From assembly GCA_951217055.1 (NCBI GenBank), contig OX578280.1, positions 12,563,394 through 12,627,393 of the forward strand: 64,000 nt of DNA, read 5' to 3'. The stretch is from Gerris lacustris. Taxonomy: Eukaryota; Arthropoda; Insecta; Hemiptera; Gerridae. Positions 40,968-52,600 of this stretch are shown piece after piece. Below the pieces are notes generated by a model. The model was not told the DNA's origin, did not search any database, and saw nothing but the letters and a program-made list of their open reading frames with translations. A program made the translations under genes and the position numbers. How positions within the stretch are numbered: the stretch's first letter is position 1; every line of letters starts with the position of its first letter.

Positions 40968-41330
40968 GCTTTTCCATAATACATTTTAATTATCATTTGG
41001 TCCGCTACGAGCTCTGATATCATTTTATAAAAAATTTAGAAACCTCTATCGGCGAAATATAGTACTACAATGAATTCTAGCGAAAAATCAGTCTACCTCT
41101 TATTATATTCTAACTTCCTGGCACGATATTTAAGAGCGTCATATTTTGCATGTCATTCATTGAAACTTTAACCCAACCTATCATCAAAATATTGTACTGC
41201 AAATTAAAACCTATCGACCTCCTGTTAAATCCTAATTTCCTGGCACGATATTTAAAACCGTAAAATTTTTCATGACGTTTTTTGCGTGACGGAAATTTCT
41301 TCTGTACTAAAGCTAAATCATACATATATT
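40968..41330 (-). repeat. F10 repeat, copy B (two units)
   Basis: The antisense copy contains two units with GTGCCAGGAA and ACATGCAAAATATGACGCTC, and ends with the GCGGACCAAAT block shared with 4006-4225. It directly abuts the candidate exon's splice donor side, so it would lie in that gene's intron. Confidence 0.8.
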
Positions 41331-41354
41331 AAAATTATATGTATACATACATAC

Positions 41355-41573
41355 CTGGCTCTTTCTAATAACTGCGTATATTTCCTTAGACGTCATAGTC
41401 CCATAATTTTCATAAATCTTATCCTTGTTCAATGTAGCATATATATCTTCCGTACTCTTCCCACTAGTAGTCGGAATGTTTTTATTACTTTTATTAATTT
41501 TAGCGTACATGTTATCTAGATTTTTATTTATTGTAGCGTAAATATTAAGGCCTTTTTTCTCTTTAGTAGTCAT
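41355..41573 (-). CDS. candidate first coding exon with repeated YAxI tyrosine motifs
   Basis: An ATG in acceptable context (ACAATGA) opens 73 codons ending exactly at CAG|GTATGT, a strong 5' splice donor in phase 0. The peptide is lysine/asparagine-rich and hydrophilic. It carries four spaced motifs: NIYATINK (Tyr12), NMYAKINK (Tyr23), DIYATLNK (Tyr45) and EIYAVIRK (Tyr66), plus IYENYGTM (Tyr54, Tyr57). Tyr12 and Tyr23 give YxxI-x7-YxxI, within ITAM spacing (6-12 residues), a binding pattern for tandem SH2 domains when phosphorylated. The IYAT-x-NK form also resembles EPIYA-type motifs of bacterial effectors. No membrane segment or downstream exon is visible in this window. Beyond the donor lies repeat F10. 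It could be a chance ORF; the regular motif spacing and donor argue against that. Confidence 0.45.
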
Positions 41574-43085
41574 TGTAACGTAAAACTTATTATTATTAAA
41601 AATAAAATTATTATATTAAAAATAAAAGACCCTAAAGTACTAATAAAATGTAGTAGGTAATTGTTTAAAATTGCCTACAAAATAAATAAAAATATATAAA
41701 ATGGAAAAACTATATTAAAAAATAATGCAATTTACGTCGTCTTCAACAAAGTTTGAAAAAGATGTTTAATAATAAAAAGATAGTATTAATGAAATTTCTT
41801 TTAAAAGAGATTGTTTTAAAATACTTTAAATATTTTAAAAATAATTTATAATTTTAATAAATAATCTACACTAACTTTAGCAGTTTGCTTTAAGTAAATT
41901 AATAAACGAAAAAACCGATAACGCTAAAGATACAGCTTTAAGCTAAATATAATAGGATATTTAAATATAATTAAATAAAACAATAAATTTATGATTTATT
42001 TAGTTTTCTCAAGTTTAGCAGCTGTATTAAAAGAAAAATTAATTAAAAAAAATATTAAAACAAATGATTTTAATGCAATTTTAATAAAATAGGAATACAA
42101 TATAAACTAGTCTAAAAGAATATAATAATGACAATAAATTAAGAGCTTTCGACAAGGTTTACTTTTAAGGTAATAACGTTTTTCAAATTTATTTACAGCG
42201 GTATGTTAGGTAAACTCTAGCACAATCAAACTGATCCAGGTTAAATATTATTAACAAAAATAATTTTACAAATAAAATTAATAATATATTATTTATTTCA
42301 ACGTTTTTGAAAGCAAATTTTTAATGTCCGTACAGTTTATAAGTAAACGGAAAAAAGGCCAAAACAAAAATAATTTGCTGTGAAATTGAATTAAGCAAAA
42401 AACATTTAATTAACAAATTTTAAATTTTACAGAACTATTTAAAATTCAGTTATAAAAAAAGGAAGTTTCTATTGTCATTAAACTGTATTAAGCGAAATAA
42501 AACAATCAATACACAACTATCACATCAAACAAAACACTTGTAGTTTAAACGATTAATTAAATTCTAATTTTAATTAAGCATACATAATTGATTCAACAGT
42601 ATTATTAAGTACTTTAACAGTAATCGAATGAAACAGATTAACTTAATTGAACATAAAATTGAACAATTAAACTACTTAAAACCGTCTAAAACCAATTAAA
42701 ACTAACAATATAAATGAATGAACACAGAGAGAAGAACAAGAAATCGGAATCCTTGTTGCGTTGTATTCGAAGTCTGAATACATACTGAGTAAGATTCTTT
42801 TTCCTTCAGTACCTTGATTTAAACTTTCTAATAATTGTAGAAGGATTTTAGAACAAATGCACTATTAAAGGATAAATAGATGCATAGATTAATTTTTTTT
42901 AATCTATGATAATATTACATAGTAAAAAAAAGTTTAAAACCAGTTCTTTTCATATTTATTCTAGTTTGATAGAGGTATGTTGGGCGTTGTCGCATATTAA
43001 ATAAGGAAGTAGTATTCTAAAAGGCTTTTAAAACACATCAAGGACGCGCGTGATTTTTAACTCACGTGAGATGGAAGTTAGACGT
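41574..43085. other. AT-rich, nothing recognised; possible promoter/leader side of the exon
   Basis: No repeat family or ORF. If the exon at 41355-41573 is real, this is its upstream region. I see no convincing TATA box or initiator that I could defend in such AT-rich DNA. Confidence 0.4.
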
Positions 43086-43087
43086 TA

Positions 43088-43222
<135 letters not shown>

Positions 43223-43286
43223 ATACAGTGTGTTTATAGATGTGTGCACTTCTATGAAAGATTAACATTTGCACTTACGTACTTGT

Positions 43287-43786
43287 ATTCATTGGGCATG
43301 CGCGTTTCATAATTCCTCTTTTTTCCGCCCTAGTGCGTTAAAAAAGAAGAATTCTTCAACTTAACACACGATTAGCTAGTTTGTTTACATATTACGTAAC
43401 TAATTTGCTGTTTGTTTAATTAAAGTAACTGTTAATATCGAGTTTTTAGTGAAAAACAATGATTGATATATGTCATTATGACGAAAATGAGGAGAATAAT
43501 ACGCCTCCCAAAAAATAATTAATGCGGCACAAAATACAACTAATAAATTAATGTAATCTTTATTAAAAGAGATATACGAACTTGCATACAGGAAGTTTAT
43601 TAAATATATTTTTATTTATTATTAAGATCCAACAATCGTAGATAAAGTATGGTAAGCTACTCGTGCGAAAACTTCAATTTGCTTTGTTCGTGTGGGTTTA
43701 CTACCCTCGCAATTGCTCGGGTGCAAACTCCACACTCGCATGCGAAATGCTACTTTCCGTAGGTACTAGACGCGTAATGTACTAGT
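43287..43786 (+). mobile_element. F7 element, copy 3 (complete)
   Basis: It starts TTGGGCATGCGCGTTTCATA and ends TAGACGCGTAATGTACT. It contains ATTCCTCTTTTTTCCGCCCT, CTGTTTGTTTAATTAAAGTA and CTCGTGCGAAAACTTCAATT. It is collinear with the inverted copy at 37632-38125. Confidence 0.85.
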
Positions 43787-43787
43787 A

Positions 43788-44102
43788 GGGTCTTTTATGG
43801 AAAATTCAAAAGCCTCACATTTGCGATATTTTGATCCCTCCTTGGATCATTCTCAAGCTAAAATCATAGTTTATTTCAAAATTACACTTTAATAAATGTA
43901 CAATGCAAAATGACTATTCATTTGTAAGTATGAAAGTTACCATTATATTAATACTTACAAATGAATAGTCATTTTGTATTGTACATTAATTATATTTTGG
44001 TAAAGTTTAATTTTGAAGTAAACTATGATTTTAGCTTGAGAATGATCTAAGGAGGGATCAAAACATCACAAATGTGAGACGTTTGAAATTTTCAAAAGAC
44101 CC
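43788..44102. mobile_element. 315-bp fold-back element
   Basis: GGGTCTTTTATGGAAAATTC at the left pairs with TTGAAATTTTCAAAAGACCC at the right. Complementarity continues through TTTGATCCCTCCTTGGATCA and AAGCTAAAATCATAGTTTA almost to the centre, where AATGACTATTCATTTGTAAG faces CTTACAAATGAATAGTCATT across about 28 bases. Nearly the whole element is one hairpin. No ORF. Confidence 0.92.
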
Positions 44103-44699
44103 AACTAATCAAGAATAACAATAATCATAAAATATTTAAGCTTAAACGAAACAGGAAGGGGAAAAATAAAGTTCTGAAGGAAATAACATTATTTTGACAT
44201 AAATAAATGCTAAGAACACAAGACTATTTCATTAGATAATTATTATTAATTATATAAACACGATTATTACGGCGTCAAATCCTTTATTATTATGTCAGCT
44301 TAAATGTAGTTCAATTAAAAATAATTAGAGATCCTGTTGAATGAAATTAAATGTTGATCGGAAGAATTAATTCAGACCAATTTCAAAATTAAATTGGGAA
44401 GAATAATCGATTCCGTGTTAGATACTCACGCTAACATAATTTTTTTTCATAATCTTTTTTTTACAAAACAATTAAGAATTTTTAAAACAATTTTAGTTTT
44501 ACCATTGACAAAAATTAACAAAAATAGCGTTTCATTTTGGACAATAATGATGCATTATTATAAAACTTGAAAATACTAGTACTATTCCAATAAAAAAATA
44601 ATGATTATATCTCAAGGTTATAAAGACATGATATCGATTAGTATTTCATTTTTTAATTCATTAATTATTTATTTGACATTGATCAAAATAAAGTTAAAA
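44103..44699. other. nothing recognised
   Basis: AT-rich spacer. Confidence 0.5.
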
Positions 44700-45180
44700 A
44701 AATTGTCTGCAAATTAGAGTGGCATATAGCTTCCTCGCAACCTATTTAAATAGTTTATGCTTTTTTAAATCTGTCAGTTGATTTGATTTTTTACACGAAT
44801 AAAAGTATCAATTTAGCAATAATTAATGTTCGCAGAAGGCGGAAAATAATATGAGATATCTGTAGGCTAAGTTTCGACAAATCATCCAAATTTCATAAAA
44901 ATCAGATAAGTACTTTTGTAAATAAAGATGTAAATAAATGTATGTTTGTGCGCATGTTGATGAGAAACAAATGGGCGCAGAATTTTGAAACTTATATGGG
45001 ACCAACAATGGGCTAGTTATGACCCACCATCCAAATTTTATTATAATCAAAGAAGTAGTTTTAAGATATGTTGATTCGCAAAAATTATTAAAAGATCGAC
45101 AGATAGACACGCGGAACCAAAAATATTCCTTGATATCTGGAACGAATTTCTGTCTTGTAATGTTTTATAGGAGACAATTT
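44700..45180 (+). mobile_element. HLE-1 copy i, 3' end lost
   Basis: AATTGTCTGCAAATTAGAGT then GGCATATAGCTTCCTCGC (tip) starts it. TTATATGGGACCAACAATGG, AAATTTTATTATAATCAAAG (core) and AGACACGCGGAACCAAAAAT follow. The terminal hairpin is absent, and the copy breaks off near a T run at 45179. Confidence 0.85.
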
Positions 45181-45658
45181 TTTTTTTTTTACAATAATTC
45201 TAGAAGTACGAATTTATTTTGTTTAAATTATATAACTCAAAAAATTATGCATCTAAAAATTGAAACTGCTTTAACAAATTATCATTATGCTAACTAACAC
45301 CTATACAAACAAAAATATTAGTTTTTTATAATGATAATGTTAATTTTAAAGTATATTTGTTATTGTACTTAGTTTTTAAACTATATGGAATAAATACTAA
45401 GGACATAAAAAAAAATATTTTCAGGTAAATAATATTTAAATTTAAACTATTTTTTAATATTAATGGTGTTTCGGAGTTTCCTCTTTAAGTTTGATAATAC
45501 AAGCTGTATTTGCTCACTTTTTTTAACGTTATTTTTAGCCATTTCATTGGATTTTAGCCCATGAAAACTGACCAAAAATGAAAAAGTGGTTAAGCTTTAT
45601 CTATTCATAATTTCCCCAATTATGACAATAATTGTTTTAAAATCAAGGTATCTAACAA
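45181..45658. other. nothing recognised
   Basis: AT-rich. No gene. Confidence 0.5.
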
Positions 45659-45663
45659 CATTG

Positions 45664-45717
<54 letters not shown>
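45659..45717. repeat. (ATT)n microsatellite
   Basis: About 18 ATT units. The poly-leucine frame across it is an artefact. Confidence 0.97.
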
Positions 45718-45718
<1 letters not shown>

Positions 45719-46854
45719 AGATAAATAGATTAACTATTATTAAAATGTGTAAAAGTTTGTTTCTAAGTATACGACAGCGATATACAATGTTTGAATATTT
45801 ATTAGAAGAAATATGAGGAGTAACATTTGTACATCCCCTTTAAATTATGTTTCTATTTTTATCCTCAATAACACGTGACAGCAGAGGGAGGAAAAAATAT
45901 ATAAATATAACGTTACTCATAAGGGAGGAAGGGATTATCACACGGAAGAAACCAAGGGTACAGTGGGGGGAGGGTGACGAGTTAGCTATGCAAATAATGT
46001 CGGGGACAATTTGTTCTACTTAGAGTAACATCGGAGAGGGCGTGAAGGGCTTCAGAGCAAGAAGGGTCCTTGCCCTTAAGCGTAGAGCCTCCCCTAGATT
46101 ATCTTTCTTTCAACGAGATTTTAAAGTGTTTAGAAGGGTGGACGTAGGATAGAAAAACCATTGCAAGAAGTTTTTTTAAAAAAATTAAGGCTAAAGGCTC
46201 AGGAAAAAAAATAAACTTTAAAAAATTGCTAGAAAGGCTACGTACTTATAGAGTTTAAAAAAATAAAAAGGCTTTAATTTAGCTTTTACGAGCTTTAAAG
46301 AAACTAAAGAAATAAATGTGATGAAAAAAAAAAAAACAACTTTTTTTTCACAAAAATATGCACCCTTTTCCTGAAAGTTTTAACAGTAAGGTTTTCAGGG
46401 GTTTAAGATCGGGATTCAAGATTTCCTTTTCTTCTAAGATTTTTTCGGTGGATTGAAGCCAAAGGGAAAACTCTTATACAGTTCAGTTGCCGGAAAAACC
46501 ACCCCTCTCCCAATACTGTTTTAAATGAAAATTGCCAGGAGGTTATTTTACCCTAGATAAAGCCGGAGGTTTTTTTTCCCCCCTCCTTTAAAAACCTAGT
46601 CTCTAAGTTCTAGACCTTAAGACCTATATATCCCTTGTGGATTTTCACTTGAAAAGCCCCTTTTAGATAGTGTCAATTTTGGAGAAACTCTTTCTTGATT
46701 TTTTTTTTATACATTTAAATTCTCTTTTTTAAGAAAATTTCCGTACTCACTGTTTTATAAGTTACTTGGTCCCCCCCCCCCCTCCCCCTCCCGTAATTTT
46801 AACTCATTTTATTCAAATAGGTCAGATACGATATTTTTTAACATGTAGTTTTAG
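45718..46854. other. nothing recognised
   Basis: Mixed composition with several G-rich and T-rich stretches and a C run at 46770. No ORF or repeat family recognised. Confidence 0.5.
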
Positions 46855-47215
46855 CTCTGGGTTACAGAAGAAATTCCCGTCACGCAAAAAAAACAACAAG
46901 AAAAATGTGAAGCTTTTAAATATCGTGCCTGGAAGTTGGGATTTAACAGGAGGTCAATAGGTTTTCAAATGAAAACCTATATAGTACAATATTTTGACGA
47001 CAGATGAGCTTGAAGTTTTAATAAACGACATGCAAAATGTGACGCTTTTAAAATATCTTCCAAGGAAGTTAGGATTTCACAGGTGGTCGATAGGTTTTCA
47101 TTTATAGTAAATCTTTTGACGACAGGTGGGCTAAAATTTCAATAAAGGATATGCAAAATGTGGCTTATTTTGATGTGACTTTTCTCCACTTTATGGAGAA
47201 ACATTTCAATGTTAA
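46855..47215 (+). repeat. F10 repeat, copy C (three units) with 3' hairpin
   Basis: Three units carry GTGCCTGGAAGTTGGGATTT or variants, AGGAGGTCAATAGGTTTTCA and TTTTGACGACAG. They are spaced about 105-115 bp. The end has TTTCTCC-ACTTTAT-GGAGAAA (47190-47210), a hairpin placed like those ending the HLE families. There is no GACA tract. Confidence 0.75.
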
Positions 47216-48736
47216 TGAAAGACATCTTGTCTTTAATAGTTGTATCATTTAAAATTCTGAAACCTTTAATTTAAAACTTACTAAGAATTTAATAAGAAGA
47301 ATGGAGAACATTGCAGCCAAATCAAAATACCAAATATTGTGTTGAGCGTAAGTGTAGGGTAGTTAAACTTTTTCTATTCATAAATTTTAATGGTAATAGA
47401 TTAATTTCATAGTAAATTCATATTGTCTTTTAATTAAGAGCAATAAACTCAATGCAATGCACTACACCTTAACCCCTACAAAGAGCTGCCCCGGCATTTA
47501 TGGGGTGGGGGGAGGGTGTGGGTGGGGGGGACTCATAGTACTAGCGGTGAAGTCGCTTGGTAGCGGCATACAGTGGCTGAATCCTTGTTGGAATCTATTA
47601 TCAATTCTAATATATTCTATATCTATAGCACATAAGCTCAATAATTTGTTCTATTATCTAACGCATCATTATAGATGTCTAAAGTGTCTCTTCTAGTATT
47701 TATCCAATATGGACTCTGGTACGGATTTTAGTAAAGAATCTAGTTTGGAATCCATCGACTTTTTATGAAATGTATTGAAAAGCTCTGAAAACTTTGTTTC
47801 AATAACATTTACCACTGTTTTAATCGTATGAATACAATATTTATTTAAATCACAATAGTTTAATGTTATATATCAATAACTAAAAACAACACCAAAAGAT
47901 AAATTGTGTAACTGCATATTTAATGGCATTAAAAATAAAAACAAAGTAGAACAAAACTGTAAAAAAGTTCTGTCACAAAATCAATATCAAATAATTAGCT
48001 TTGTTAAAATAAGTGAGAATATATTAATGCCAGATATATTTTACAGAAAAGTTTGCGGTGCAAACCATATTAAATAGTAATAAAAAAAAAAAATTAAAGA
48101 ACAAATATAAAGTATAAATTTATTCCTCGATAAATGATTGCTTCAATTGACATTTAATCAAGACAAAATAATCACAGTTTAAAGAATTTTAAATGAATCG
48201 AATAAACTGAAGTTACAAGAATGTTTCAACTTATTTCGTAAATATTTTGTAAAGGCCTATTACACAATATATAATAATATAAAGCCAACGGTGTCAATAC
48301 TTTGATAAAGTCGATAGCAGATATCGGGCCTAAAGTCAAGCCCCGAGGCGACACATCAAGGGTATAGGCAGCGAAAGTCTTAGCTAACTCAACGGGGGTC
48401 TCTCTTTAAAGGTAAAAGAAAATAACATCAAAGGCTGCTCTACCGCTCAAAGCAAACTAAGACGCCAATTATCAGTATTGTTACCCACTTTTGTGACAGC
48501 TCCTTTACCCCCTAGTCTTTACTTTTCTTATTCCTTTCTTTGTACTCTTCTAATGGTTATTGATGTGAAGTCAGTACACAATTACAGTAAAATTCGACAG
48601 GTAATTGGAAAGGGGGAAGTTAAATTTGTAACATAAAACATTCTCTTTAATCTTATACTCTAAATAAAGAGTGGATATTTTCATACATGTTTATCGTTAG
48701 TAAAAACTCATATGGTGAATACTGCGTATTATATAT
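47216..48736. other. nothing recognised
   Basis: AT-rich with one G-rich stretch at 47502-47530. The open frame there (47457-47696) has no recognisable family. Confidence 0.5.
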
Positions 48737-49092
48737 TACTACGTTTTTATTAGCTTGCTTTCTTGTTTGTTTGTTTGTCCAGCATAAATCTTGCAATCGA
48801 TTTTTAACTAATTTCCCGAGTAGCTATACATTTGAAACTTTTAGAATAGCTCAGAACACGATGACAATGCATTATTTTAATACTTTTAAATATCTTTCAG
48901 CAGAAAAATTATTTCGTTTTCAGCAAATTTTGCTGTATGGAAAGTTAGTTCGCAAAAAAAATCGCAAGTTATTTTATTTGTTTTGACATATCCCATATTT
49001 ACGATATAATTTTGACGGGTTTCAAATTTATGATTTATGACATAAAATTTAAAAACGTAGTATATAAAAAGTTCTTTTTATCTTGTAATTAT
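48737..49092 (-). mobile_element. F11 MITE-like repeat, complete copy
   Basis: TACTACGTTTTTATTAGC at the left and TAAAAACGTAGTATATAAAA at the right are inverted tips. The body is the reverse complement of 24636-25000 (AATCGATTTTTAACTAATTT, CAGCAAATTTTGCTGTATGG). The 99-residue frame over it (48687-48986) is repeat-derived. Confidence 0.85.
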
Positions 49093-49559
49093 ATAGTAAA
49101 ATTCAACCTTTTTGACTTTCCTAATGAAATTATTTCCAATACTAGTAATTTTAACTCAGAGTTTCACTGATAGAATAATCGTAAGTAAAAGTCACATTAA
49201 CATAATATGAATCACATATTGGAGAAAGAAGATTATGTCCTTTTTGACGAAATTGACTTTTTTGCATCTTTGTGATCTAGAAGTTTAGGCACATCTCCTG
49301 TGCATAACAAGACTTATCCAATGACTGCTTCTGTATTTATTTTTAATTTATATTTTTCATGTAAGTAGTGCAGAAAGGACATTTTTGCCTATCCCAATGA
49401 CATTATTTACTATACTGGTAAACGTAACTCAAACTTTCATAGTTAGGTTAACGAAGCTCAGAACTCTTAAAGGAGCACATCCAATTGAGAGAGAAGGTAC
49501 TTTACATCTAGCAAAAAGATCGAGGACATTATCACTAAAATAATTGGTTATTTTGACAG
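49093..49559. other. nothing recognised
   Basis: No supported feature. Confidence 0.5.
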
Positions 49560-49695
49560 AGATTTTGTGGTACATCTTCATAATTATGACGACTAGAGAG
49601 GTTGTTAGAAAGAAACAAAATAATATTATTGTCACCACAATTTTATATAAAAATTCACTAACGCGTTGACATATATCATCTTCAGTGTGCGTGTT
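49560..49695. mobile_element. F8 MITE, half copy
   Basis: ATCTTCATAATTATGACGAC then TAGAGAGGTTGTTAGAAAG and GTCACCACAATTTTATATAA match one arm of 5405-5690. The opposite arm is missing. Confidence 0.75.
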
Positions 49696-49874
49696 AACTT
49701 AGTAAGAGTGAATTCTGTACTGGACTAAGCTAACTATTTTATTCAATGACAAACTATAACAGTACAAGGTTGGACAAGACTAGGGCTGTGTGGGAAGAAG
49801 GATTAAGTAAGGAACCAAGGTAAAGGATATAAAGTTAAGATCAAAGTCGGAAAACCCAGTAAAGGTATGGGTAG

Positions 49875-49952
49875 CCCAGTAAAGTCTATGGGTTGGGTAT
49901 AACATATTTTGTTTTTCAACTGCTTATAGCTAAACAATAATTCCTTGTATTA
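49875..49952 (+). repeat. left copy of a 77-78-bp duplication around the RTE fragment
   Basis: It runs from CCCAGTAAAGTCTATGGGTT to AACAATAATTCCTTGTATTA. The same sequence with about six differences recurs at 50643-50719 on the other side of the retroelement, in the same orientation. Confidence 0.9.
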
Positions 49953-49987
<35 letters not shown>

Positions 49988-50642
49988 GCTTCACGGACAT
50001 CCTTTTCAAGACAGAAGCCTCTCCTTAAGGAGGAAAGAGTCAGTTTTGAGGTTAGAAAAGTCTTTTCATGTTGTTTGTCATGTTTCATGTCACTACCTTG
50101 TCCCAACACCCGCGGTCCCTAGCCACTCTACCCCAATTTTCCCCCACTCTAGCAACTATTTTTTCCCTCCATCTTAAGATAGGTCTTGCTTTCCTTCTTT
50201 TGTTTCCTCTAGGGATCCATTCCGTTGATAATTTTGCCCATCTATTATTTTCCAATCTAGCCAGGTGACCTGCCCATCTCCACTTCGTGTGGTGAGCCTC
50301 TTTCTGTAGATTCTTTAGCCTTGTTGTTTTTATTTTTTCTTTGTTCCTTGTTCTATCTACTCTTCTTATGATATACATGCTCCTTGCCATACTCATTTGC
50401 GTTGATAGAAGTTTGTTTCCCATCTTCTCTGAGAGAGATCATGTTTGGGCACCGTACAAAATGGTTGGGTATACACATGCAGACATTATTTTCGCTTTCA
50501 GCCTTTTGTCTATTTGAATTTTAAAAATCTTTTTTAGTGACCAATATTTTCTCCAACCTAAATCGATTCTTCTTCAAACTTCCTTTTCTCTTTGATTTTC
50601 GAAAGATATTGTTTGTCCTAAACAATACCTCTACTAGCGGAA
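49953..50642 (-). pseudogene. 3' end of an RTE-like non-LTR retrotransposon, broken
   Basis: On the minus strand one frame (about 50575 down to 50085) reads RRIDLGWRKYWSLKKIFK, then CVYPTILYGAQT, then KWRWAGHLARLENNRWAK and ends in a DRGCWDKVV motif. This order is diagnostic of the C-terminal region of RTE/BovB-like and related endonuclease-reverse transcriptases. The conserved tryptophan codon after GAQT has become a TGA stop at about 50441, leaving a 112-codon open piece (50423-50085). Endonuclease and catalytic RT domains are missing (5' truncation). The 3' untranslated part ends in (TTA)n at 49953-49988, the microsatellite-type tail typical of RTE elements. Confidence 0.85.
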
Positions 50643-50719
50643 CCCAGTAAAGGTATGGGTTAGGTATAATATATTTTGGTTTTCAACTGCTTACAGCTAA
50701 ACAATAATTCCTTGTATTA
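50643..50719 (+). repeat. right copy of the 77-78-bp duplication
   Basis: CCCAGTAAAGGTATGGGTTA to AACAATAATTCCTTGTATTA. The copy immediately follows the truncated 5' end of the retroelement. Confidence 0.9.
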
Positions 50720-51863
50720 CTGTAACTAAAATATACCTTAAAACTATCAGACATTATTTAAAAAAATATATATATTGGTTTTACAAAGAAAGAGTTGTTA
50801 AGATTAGATTTTTCATTAAACCATGCTACATTTATGTCTTGGATATATTGTTGGATATATTAACAACTTTCATCAGTGGAAGTTAATGTAGTAGATCAGA
50901 CGGAAAATAATTGGCATAAATGGATATCAAATAAACAAAAGTATTTAAGCATTACACTTAAAATTTAAATGTATTAATGTGGCTTAGGACTTAGGGTTGT
51001 ATATTTTGTTTTGTGTTTAAAGAATTTACCGAAACGATCAGTTTTATATAGAGGATGACAGTAAAATCAAGTTAGAAAAGCAGCCAAGAGATAATTGTGT
51101 CTTTTATCACCGATGGGATTTAAGCACTTAAGTTTCATTCCCTTGATGACAGCAAGTTGTAACCATTACTTTGAGAAAGTTAAATAAAAGTTAATTTTCC
51201 TTTTTCAGTTTCGAAATTTAAAAAGAAATATATAAATAAAAAGTTTGAAGTGTGTTAAATATCTTTTTCCAATTTATTAGGTAGAATTTAAAATCATAAA
51301 TTAGTGATAAAAGTAATTGCTCAAATAATACAGCAATCTCGCCTCTCCTTTTTATTTAACAGAACTTTCAATTGAAAATGTTCATTATTTAAGAAAATGG
51401 AGTGAGAATTACAAAAAAAAAAAGAGTTTTGGCAGCTATAGTCTGATAAAACTAAGTTAAATTCTTATATAACTAAGAAAATCGAGATAACCTCAGACTA
51501 AAGATATTAAATTATTTATTAATATTTAAAGAACAATGGAGACAGAGAGATAAAAATTGAAATCCACCATATCTAGCATTTAGATGAAAAATCGAACCAA
51601 AAACTCTTTGATTTTCTAGACGAATAGTCCATTGTTTTCCTCAGTCTTAGATCTTAGATCATTAGTAAAAATATCAATAAAATTTAAGTGTTCTGTGATT
51701 CGATAATTTCGAAGTTTATTTTTTAAATATTTCTAACTCTTTCTTCCCTGTCACTGATAATGAATGGTAACTTGTACGAAATTTGGTTACGTTAATTATA
51801 CAGTTTTTAGCAAGGAGACATAACTTTGTTTATTTAAAAAAAAAACATTCTAGCAAGGTTAAA
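50720..51863. other. nothing recognised
   Basis: AT-rich. No ORF or repeat family recognised. Confidence 0.5.
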
Positions 51864-51917
51864 AGAATTACAAAAACTATCTCTTCACGTAAATTGAAAA
51901 TAGTATATTATGTTACA

Positions 51918-52413
51918 AGGCTGTGAAGTGAGTTTTTTCTTTACCGCGGCAATTACATTTACTGTCGAGCGAAGCGAGACAGTAAATATTGCCAAGGTAA
52001 AGAAAAAACACTTCAAAGTCGCGTAGCATATGCTATTTTTTCCGAGGTAGCAGACAATGAAAAAACATTAAATATTAATCACTAATCAATATATAATAAT
52101 AACAAATATTAGTACATACTTAAGACTTAAAAAAAGAAACCTTAAAATGAGGTTACACTATAAGAAAAGATAAACAAAACGCATTGACATCTAGCGGATT
52201 TTTATCGTACTAGAAGCATTTCTACAAAGACTGCAGCACTACTAACGGAAGTTTTGACAACTACCCGCCGTAAAGAAAAAATCTTTTAGTGCCTAGGACG
52301 TAAAAGATTTTTTCTTTACAGCTAGGAGTAATGAAAAGATTTTTTAAGTCCACGTAATGAAAAAATGGATTTTAGCTATGTTTTTTAGGCTCTAAAGTTA
52401 CTATTTCACAGCC
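51918..52413. mobile_element. MITE with GGCTGTGAAGT ends and CGAAGCG hairpins
   Basis: GGCTGTGAAGTGAG and its partner ACTATTTCACAGCC are the tips. Inside is a long stem: TTTTTTCTTTACC...GGTAAAGAAAAAAC around TTTACTGTC-GAGCGAAGCGA-GACAGTAAA. A second stem AAATCTTTTAGTGCCTAGGA...AAAAGATTTTTTCTTTAC follows at 52276-52320. Confidence 0.8.
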
Positions 52414-52505
52414 TACCACGGAAAAAAAATTTTAATGCCAGCAAAAGACCATCATCAGTACCTTCAGCAGAAGAAAGAAAAGAGTTGCATTAATAAATAG
52501 ATTTA

Positions 52506-52600
52506 GTGAGAGGAGAATCTACAAAGTCGGAGATCGACTTGAAAAAACGTCGACGTAAATCTCACGTCAATCTCCGTCATGTAGTAGACTCGCCTCTCAC
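52506..52600. mobile_element. 95-bp MITE-like fold-back
   Basis: GTGAGAGGAGAATCTACAAA and GTAGTAGACTCGCCTCTCAC are inverted. GTCGGAGAT and AATCTCCG extend the arms. Confidence 0.7.

Noticed and set aside
45586..45816. Poly-leucine transmembrane protein
   Set aside because: Product of the (ATT)n microsatellite.
48687..48986. 99-residue frame as a gene
   Set aside because: It falls in repeat F11, and the other two copies of that repeat do not preserve the frame as far as I can see.
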